Of a stretch of 64,000 nt of DNA, positions 60,140-64,000 are shown piece after piece. Made by a program: the position numbers and the translations under genes. Position 1 is the first letter of the stretch; each line of letters opens with the position of its first letter. The notes below the pieces were generated by a model. It was not told the DNA's origin. It worked only from the letters and a program-made list of their open reading frames with translations, and did no database searches. The DNA lies in contig CAZOHC010000001.1 in assembly GCA_964579845.1 (NCBI GenBank), positions 1 through 64,000 on the forward strand. The letters are read 5' to 3'. Source of the stretch: CAZOHC01 sp964579845 (GTDB lineage: Bacteria; Patescibacteriota; Microgenomatia; Levybacterales; UBA12049).

Positions 60140-60388
60140 ATGCCTAGAGAGAATAGACAGGAATCTGATTTCTGTGATCAGGTACTCTCCATTCTCAGGT
60201 CAGATCCTGAGGCCCAAAACGTCTACGCCTGGATTAAAGAGTGTGTCCCGGCTGAGAATCACTGTGGGTTCCTGAACGCAACTTTCAGCTATCTCAAGAG
60301 TGGAACGCTCGCAGAGCACATTCTACGCCGGAATTTCAGACAGATCGAGGCAGCATTCGAAGCATACGATTCAAGTGTGTTTATCTAA
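60140..60388 (+). CDS. Hypothetical protein (orphan operon, gene 1)
   Basis: 82 residues starting MPRENRQESDFCDQVLSILR. The ATG at 60140 has AAGGAG 6 bases before it; an ATG at 60113 lies before the ribosome binding site. Helical, acidic, with two Cys (CDQV, KECVPAENHCGF gives three in all). No family recognised. Confidence 0.65.
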   Translation: MPRENRQESDFCDQVLSILRSDPEAQNVYAWIKECVPAENHCGFLNATFSYLKSGTLAEHILRRNFRQIEAAFEAYDSSVFI

Positions 60389-60402
60389 CAAGGAGGCATG
60401 GT

Positions 60403-60777
60403 ATGGAACGAAACATGTTCGAGAGAGCAGACGGATATGATCCGGAGCTCCATGAGCTCCGGGTACCTATCATCGTACTCATGAAGCCCACCTCAAGCAT
60501 CCTATCGATCGATGGATTCGTCGCCACCTGAATATCGACACCGGATACTGCAGGAGAAACGGTTGACCTCACTATTAACGTCCAACTGCCTGACAGTATC
60601 TTTTTCGACGCTTGGTCATTCAGACCACCGATGCCACCGACCACATGGGAATACGAAGGACCGATACCATACAGGCATGGTGGAAACTATAACGCTCCTT
60701 TTCATCAGACCCTCCTGGGGGTCTACGCACAATCAGGGACACCGCTTATGTACACGCTTCACCTTTGGGAGCGGTAA
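60403..60777 (+). CDS. Hypothetical protein with an in-frame TGA (orphan operon, gene 2)
   Basis: Ribosome binding site AAGGAGG, 6 bases before the ATG at 60403. Frame: MERNMFERADGYDPELHELR ... SIDGFVAT, then TGA at 60529-60531, then in the same frame ISTPDTAGETVDLTINVQLP ... PYRHGGNYNAPF ... LMYTLHLWER and TAA at 60775-60777. The continuation is 81 sense codons with protein-like composition and a terminator soon after. So the gene is either broken by one nonsense change, affected by a base error, or read through. No homology recognised. Confidence 0.55.
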
Positions 60778-60862
60778 TACCCTTTTCCGTACCCGCTTAC
60801 AAGCACCCTAAGGTGCTGAAAGGAGGGATTTTTTTCTTCGCTCAAGACGCGAGCAGGAACGA

Positions 60863-60905
60863 AAAAACCCGGTCTTTCAGGTCACACCGACCGGTGCTTT
60901 TTTCG
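60863..60905. terminator. Bidirectional terminator between convergent units
   Basis: AAAAAAC-CCGGTC, 14-base loop, GACCGG-TGC-TTTTTT. Ends the orphan operon on plus and the small membrane protein genes on minus. A second small hairpin (GCACC-CTAA-GGTGC) lies just before it on the plus side, at about 60805-60818. Confidence 0.75.
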
Positions 60906-60922
60906 TATACAGGAGAGATTTA

Positions 60923-61234
60923 TCAGCGGAACATCGAGAAGACCAAACCGACGATCAGCGCGATGATAATCAGACTCGGCAGTCCGGCGAGCGCGATAAT
61001 TCCAAGCGTTGCGAGAATCCATAACACTAATGCCACCCCGGCAATCTGCCTGAGTGGACTCGGAAGCACGCCGATTGCCCAGATGACCACAAAGAGGATA
61101 AGTATGTCCCACAGAGATATTTCTTGTCCGTTGAGTGTAAAGAGGACGATATCCGGGAGATTAATACTCCCGACATTTACGTAGCCGAGGAACCAAAGTG
61201 CCAATAAGATGAGGATAAGTACTGCTACCATCAA
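60923..61234 (-). CDS. Hypothetical membrane protein
   Basis: 103 residues, almost entirely hydrophobic: three to four membrane helices (VAVLILILLALWFLGYV, ILILFVVIWAIGVL, VALVLWILATLGIIALAG, LIIIALIVGLVFSMF). Overlaps the upstream gene by 4 bases (ATGA). No family recognised. Confidence 0.7.
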   Translation of the reverse strand: MMVAVLILILLALWFLGYVNVGSINLPDIVLFTLNGQEISLWDILILFVVIWAIGVLPSPLRQIAGVALVLWILATLGIIALAGLPSLIIIALIVGLVFSMFR

Positions 61235-61494
61235 CCTTTGTTGCTTTTACTGCTTCCCATTATATTGCTGACTTTCTTCATTGCACCTGTTGCAACCGCT
61301 GAAACACTACTGGCAACAGTTTCGGCATTTGCGGTAATTCTTCCGACCGCATCAATCTGCTCGCTGATTTTGGCACTCAGCTCCCCGATTTTCGCCTTAA
61401 TATAAAACAGGAGAATTACAATCACGACCAGAATGAGTATCATCATACTCATAAAAATAATATTCGTGAGGTAAAAAATATCTTGCAAGCTCAT
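61231..61494 (-). CDS. Small membrane protein with coiled segment (DUF948-like plan)
   Basis: 87 residues from ATG 61494: one membrane helix (ILILVVIVILLFYIKAKIG), then a heptad-like helix (LSAKISEQIDAVGRITANAE ...). This resembles the plan of small DUF948/YtxH-type proteins, without firm similarity. A GGAGAGG ends 9 bases before this ATG, and the promoter is just upstream, so the longer frame to 61575 is unlikely. Confidence 0.65.
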   Translation of the reverse strand: MSLQDIFYLTNIIFMSMMILILVVIVILLFYIKAKIGELSAKISEQIDAVGRITANAETVASSVSAVATGAMKKVSNIMGSSKSNKG

Positions 61495-61512
61495 CTGAAT
61501 CGTCCTCTCCTT

Positions 61513-61541
61513 ATCATGACCGAACACAGCTGTCCTGTCAA
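61513..61541 (-). promoter_or_regulatory. Promoter of the small membrane protein pair
   Basis: TTGACA, 17 bases, CATGAT on the minus strand, about 20 bases before the ATG at 61494. Confidence 0.6.
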
Positions 61542-61619
61542 TGGTTTCATAAAAACCAGCGTAATTGAGATACACTAACGATGAGTCAAAGGAGGGTAAG
61601 GATTTCGTAAGAAGACTGC

Positions 61620-62234
61620 TTAGTAGCCGAGTACTTCTTTGACAAAGATGAGGTGAATTCTCTCCGGATTCGGCTCTTTGTTCATAATCAGAACCTTACT
61701 GACGTTACTACCCGGAACACCGTACGCTTCTCTCGCCCGCTCTGATTCAAGTGGGAGAACATATTCGTCAATTCGCTTCATGCCTTCATCAACATTTCGA
61801 ACGATTTTGTGTGCTCCGACCACCCAGATCACCTGCTCCGCACCGTAGGCATAAGCAGGCAACTGGCTACCTGAGTTTGAGGCAATGAGTACCTTACCGT
61901 CCTCAGTCACCGCATGCACACTGCCGACAGCATAATCAGGTGCTGCACCCATCTGCCGCATTACTTTTCCGTCTGTTTCTCTTGATAACGTCTGCAGGGT
62001 ATTCTTCACGGCCTTGTACTTCCCTGAATTGAGAATGAGGTCCTGAATCCCGGTCTCAGCAAGCGTCACCGAGGTCATATCCATGACTTCCGCGTCTTCA
62101 GGAAGCATCGAGGCTATTTTCTCTTTCGCTTCTTCTTTTGTCTCAGCGACAAGCGCGTTGATACCGTTTTTTTGTAAATGCTGAATCGTCTTTTTCAGAA
62201 CTTCGTCCGTTGGTAATGTTTTCCAGTTATTCAT
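61620..62234 (-). CDS. LUD-domain protein (LutC/YkgG-like)
   Basis: 204 residues starting MNNWKTLPTDEVLKKTIQHL. Core of the LUD family: MDMTSVTLAETGIQDLI, AAPDYAVGSVHAVTEDGKVLIASNSGSQLPAYAYGAEQVIWVVGAHKIV, EGMKRIDEYVLPLES. In lactate utilisation these act with LutA/B, but stand-alone LUD proteins are common and their role is unknown. Divergent from the hxlR-type gene, with a palindromic operator between them. An ATG at 62258 overlaps the likely promoter. Confidence 0.9.
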   Translation of the reverse strand: MNNWKTLPTDEVLKKTIQHLQKNGINALVAETKEEAKEKIASMLPEDAEVMDMTSVTLAETGIQDLILNSGKYKAVKNTLQTLSRETDGKVMRQMGAAPDYAVGSVHAVTEDGKVLIASNSGSQLPAYAYGAEQVIWVVGAHKIVRNVDEGMKRIDEYVLPLESERAREAYGVPGSNVSKVLIMNKEPNPERIHLIFVKEVLGY

Positions 62235-62264
62235 GACAATATCTATACTATCAATCATACTTCA

Positions 62265-62285
62265 TTTTGTAAAGTACTTACAAAA
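62265..62285. promoter_or_regulatory. Palindromic operator between LUD and hxlR genes
   Basis: TTTTGTAA-AGTAC-TTACAAAA: perfect 8-base arms, 5-base spacer with GTAC at its centre. GTAC-centred palindromes are typical of HxlR-family operators. It overlaps the likely -35 of the LUD gene (TTGTAA, 18 bases, TATGAT) and lies directly before the -35 region of the regulator gene. Confidence 0.7.
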
Positions 62286-62309
62286 AGGGAAGTATGCGAT
62301 TTGGTTTAA

Positions 62310-62318
62310 TGGTATAAT
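62310..62318 (+). promoter_or_regulatory. Extended -10 promoter of the HxlR regulator, predicted leaderless
   Basis: TGG-TATAAT followed by 6 bases and the ATG at 62325. Confidence 0.7.
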
Positions 62319-62324
62319 ATCCCT

Positions 62325-62633
62325 ATGATAAATCACGATAAAATCTGTGTCTCAAACACGATTAAGATCATCGGCAGTAAATGGACAATTTTGATTCTTC
62401 GCGAGCTGTGTGAAGGGACAAAGCGCTTCGGTGAGCTGGAGCGTTCTCTTGAGGGTATCAGTCCGAAAACTCTTTCGCTTCGACTAAAAGAACTTGAACG
62501 ACAGAAAATCGTTGCGAAGAAAATGTATAAAGAAGTCCCGCTTCATGTTGAGTATTCACTCACTCCCCGCGGACAGTCACTGCGTAACATTATTGAAAAA
62601 ATGCGTGAATGGGGCGAGACCGCAACTATTTAA
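62325..62633 (+). CDS. HxlR-family transcriptional regulator
   Basis: 102 residues, winged helix-turn-helix of the HxlR/MarR type: GSKWTILILRELCEGTKRFGELERSLEGISPKTLSLRLKELERQKIV, then VEYSLTPRGQSL. One Cys near the N-terminus (CVSNTIKIIG), at the place used for redox sensing in some HxlR proteins, plus a second at about 34. Likely controls itself and the divergent LUD gene. Confidence 0.92.
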   Translation: MINHDKICVSNTIKIIGSKWTILILRELCEGTKRFGELERSLEGISPKTLSLRLKELERQKIVAKKMYKEVPLHVEYSLTPRGQSLRNIIEKMREWGETATI

Positions 62634-62640
62634 ACAATCA

Positions 62641-62889
62641 CTACCGTTTAAACGAATACAAAACTTCAAAAATCTCCGGTTCTGATTTTCCCCGCTTCAT
62701 AAAGTAATGGACAATCTCGATTGCTTGCCTCCTGGTCTCCTGGAGTTGTTGTGTTCGAGAGTACGCAGTCCCATCCTCGTTTGTTTTATGCTCAAACCCT
62801 TGAATAGGCTTCGTAATGTGTTGGTGAATCCAGAACATAAACTTCTTCGGAATTGAGAATTGGTCAATAATAAAATCACGTTTTATCAT
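62641..62889 (-). CDS. Hypothetical protein
   Basis: 82 residues from the ATG at 62889 (MIKRDFIIDQFSIPKKFMFW). Polar and helical; no family recognised. The frame is open to 62958, but the segment before 62889 is not protein-like. Convergent with the HxlR gene, 7 bases apart. Confidence 0.6.
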   Translation of the reverse strand: MIKRDFIIDQFSIPKKFMFWIHQHITKPIQGFEHKTNEDGTAYSRTQQLQETRRQAIEIVHYFMKRGKSEPEIFEVLYSFKR

Positions 62890-63030
62890 AAGATAACGAA
62901 TAACACGGCTACAATAGCATTTCTTTTCGGAGAAAGAGAAAAATACTACTCTTGGCATAGCACTATAGTATCTTCTTATATTAAGAAGGTGATAAAAGAA
63001 ACGTAACGTTTCTGAAAGAAGAAAGGCAGA

Positions 63031-63735
63031 TCAGCGTTCGATTTTTCCTGTGTGTTTTTCTAAAATCCCGAGGAATGTATGTGGTACCGATGCCTCACGA
63101 AATGTAAATGCAAGCCAGTGATAGTGACCATGAGACCATGCGGAAGCAAACCGCGCGTGTGAAAGCGAATGGAGTCGGCCGTCCCACGGATCGATAAACG
63201 TAACATGCAGATCATCCATACCGTTCACGACAATTACATGGGAGTGTTCAGTTACACTTGCCTCGTTATAGAGCATATTCCGATCCGCCATATGCACGAT
63301 CACCGGTCGAGAAGCGCGAAGTTCACGCTTCAGGAGCTGTTTCCAGCTGTCTTGATCAACGTGTGAATACTCAAGGAAATACGTTTGTGAAGTCAGAAAA
63401 GGTGTCACATGTCGGAGTGCCTCAGGAGAGACACCTCGGGAATGATCAGGAGCAAAAATCCGTACCAGCTGTCTGACAGACGGATAGCTTATAGCATGCT
63501 GTTCTGTCGGAATTTTGCCCTGCTGAGAAAGCACTTGTAGAGCGATTGCAAGCGAAGCTGGCATACAGTTGTGCATTCCGGTATCTCCACTCGCATCAGC
63601 AGGAAGAAATCGCTGAGCGATAGTCGGAGCTGGAAGGAAGAGATTCTCAGCCCGCACAGTTGTTGCGCTGCCAAAAAATACCCACAACAGAAGTGTACAG
63701 ACGATAACCTTATTCCGAACATTTTGCTTTTTCAT
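63031..63735 (-). CDS. Exported C39-like cysteine peptidase
   Basis: 234 residues. Signal peptide (VIVCTLLLWVFFGSATTVRAE). Papain-like fold of the C39-like type: Cys57 in MHNCMPASLAIAL, His in EHSHVIVVNGMDD, Asp in FIDPWDGRLH. The triad is complete. The target is unknown; probably an extracytoplasmic peptidase or amidase. The end is basic. Confidence 0.85.
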   Translation of the reverse strand: MKKQNVRNKVIVCTLLLWVFFGSATTVRAENLFLPAPTIAQRFLPADASGDTGMHNCMPASLAIALQVLSQQGKIPTEQHAISYPSVRQLVRIFAPDHSRGVSPEALRHVTPFLTSQTYFLEYSHVDQDSWKQLLKRELRASRPVIVHMADRNMLYNEASVTEHSHVIVVNGMDDLHVTFIDPWDGRLHSLSHARFASAWSHGHYHWLAFTFREASVPHTFLGILEKHTGKIER

Positions 63736-63823
63736 ACGCTATGGACAGGTGCTGCGTATTCTACACTACACCAGTGACCGCTGCAATCCTATGGGACTGA
63801 TTGCTCTTCGCTTCAGGTTACCA

Positions 63824-63829
63824 TACAAT
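63824..63829 (+). promoter_or_regulatory. -10 of the PAP2-like gene, predicted leaderless
   Basis: TACAAT followed by 7 bases and the ATG at 63837. Confidence 0.55.
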
Positions 63830-63836
63830 AGAATCA

Positions 63837-64000
63837 ATGAAGAAAAAACACCTCAAACCCCACCCACTCATACCCGTGCTGACAGCAGAAATCATACTCG
63901 GCATTGTCCTGGCTGCCGGCTCTTTTTTACTTTTTGCCGATCTGTCACGACACGTGATCTCCGAGGAAATCCTTCTTCTTGATACGAGCCTCTCTGAAAC
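63837..64000 (+). CDS. PAP2-family phosphatase-like protein, N-terminal fragment (partial)
   Basis: The 54 visible residues hold a basic start (MKKKHLKPH), a membrane helix (EIILGIVLAAGSFLLFADL) and RHVISEEILLLDTSLSET. The plan resembles the N-terminus of bacterial PAP2/undecaprenyl-diphosphatase-like proteins (F..L...V...E....D). The phosphatase motifs would be outside the window, so the call is tentative. Confidence 0.5.
   Translation, partial: MKKKHLKPHPLIPVLTAEIILGIVLAAGSFLLFADLSRHVISEEILLLDTSLSE

Noticed and set aside
34614..60531. Genetic code 25 (TGA = Gly), as in Gracilibacteria/Absconditabacteria, to explain the two in-frame TGAs
   Set aside because: TGA ends several genes at the position where the family ends or with an ATGA overlap (map, cmk, MutT-like, pilO, the GH18-like gene). 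Translating TGA as Gly would fuse them. Conserved genes contain no TGA at Gly positions.
60381..60644. An 87-codon minus-strand frame opposite the orphan operon
   Set aside because: It has no promoter or ribosome binding site, and the plus strand has both, with a terminator oriented to match.

Overview
The window is a piece of a compact bacterial genome, most likely a member of the Candidate Phyla Radiation (Patescibacteria), probably the Microgenomates side. The evidence is indirect. The ribosomal protein cluster is complete from S10 to L17 except that L30 (rpmD) is missing between S5 and L15, as is known for CPR bacteria. Genes are packed with 1-14 base overlaps. The neighbours (pilN/pilO, tandem GT39-like mannosyltransferase relatives, a DUF2298 'YYY' protein, FemX, LCP, many small orphan proteins) are typical of that group. 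No rRNA, tRNA, CRISPR array, transposase or phage gene was seen. The sequence contains one scaffold gap (15949-15958) inside rpsE.

Layout. 1-7.1 kb: end of a methyltransferase gene, obgE, orphan genes, a serine hydrolase, a beta-repeat membrane protein and a metallo-beta-lactamase-fold protein. 7.2-25.9 kb: a minus-strand translation block reading tuf, S10, [promoter and attenuator-like leader], L3, L4, L23, L2, S19, L22, S3, L16, L29, S17, L14, L24, L5, S14, S8, L6, L18, S5, L15, secY, adk, cmk, map, infA, L36, S13, S11, S4, rpoA, L17, L13, S9. 26-34 kb (minus): NUDIX, GH18-like, DUF3467-like, murB, a two-subunit ATP-citrate lyase (aclB-aclA) and fusA. 34.2-46.4 kb (plus): a pilN/pilO-type cluster followed by envelope glycan genes. 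46.4-64 kb: LCP, tpiA, a UvrD-like helicase, femX, another membrane glycosyltransferase, sodA, a zinc-ribbon RNase H, an N-domain-less ClpB, a CAP protein, truB, a two-gene orphan operon, small membrane proteins, a LUD/HxlR divergent pair, a C39-like peptidase and the start of a PAP2-like gene.

Most striking points. (1) A complete ATP-citrate lyase with all recognisable catalytic residues in what looks like a reduced genome. (2) A repeated promoter pattern: at ten or more genes a -10 hexamer (often extended, TGn) lies 6-8 bases upstream of the ATG, predicting leaderless mRNAs and correcting several start codons. (3) Two genes (pilN-like at 34.3 kb and an orphan at 60.4 kb) read cleanly through a single in-frame TGA, although TGA is used as a normal stop elsewhere. 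(4) Repeat elements lie inside two adjacent coding regions: a 7-base tandem repeat in femX and an approximately 70-base inverted repeat in a membrane glycosyltransferase. Many intergenic gaps hold 'scrambled word' repeats, each with its own word. (5) There is an attenuator-like leader upstream of rplC, a palindromic operator between the LUD and hxlR genes, and an odd 627-base gap at 57.8-58.4 kb with a DnaA-box match, direct repeats, hairpins and a 24-codon ORF with a strong ribosome binding site.
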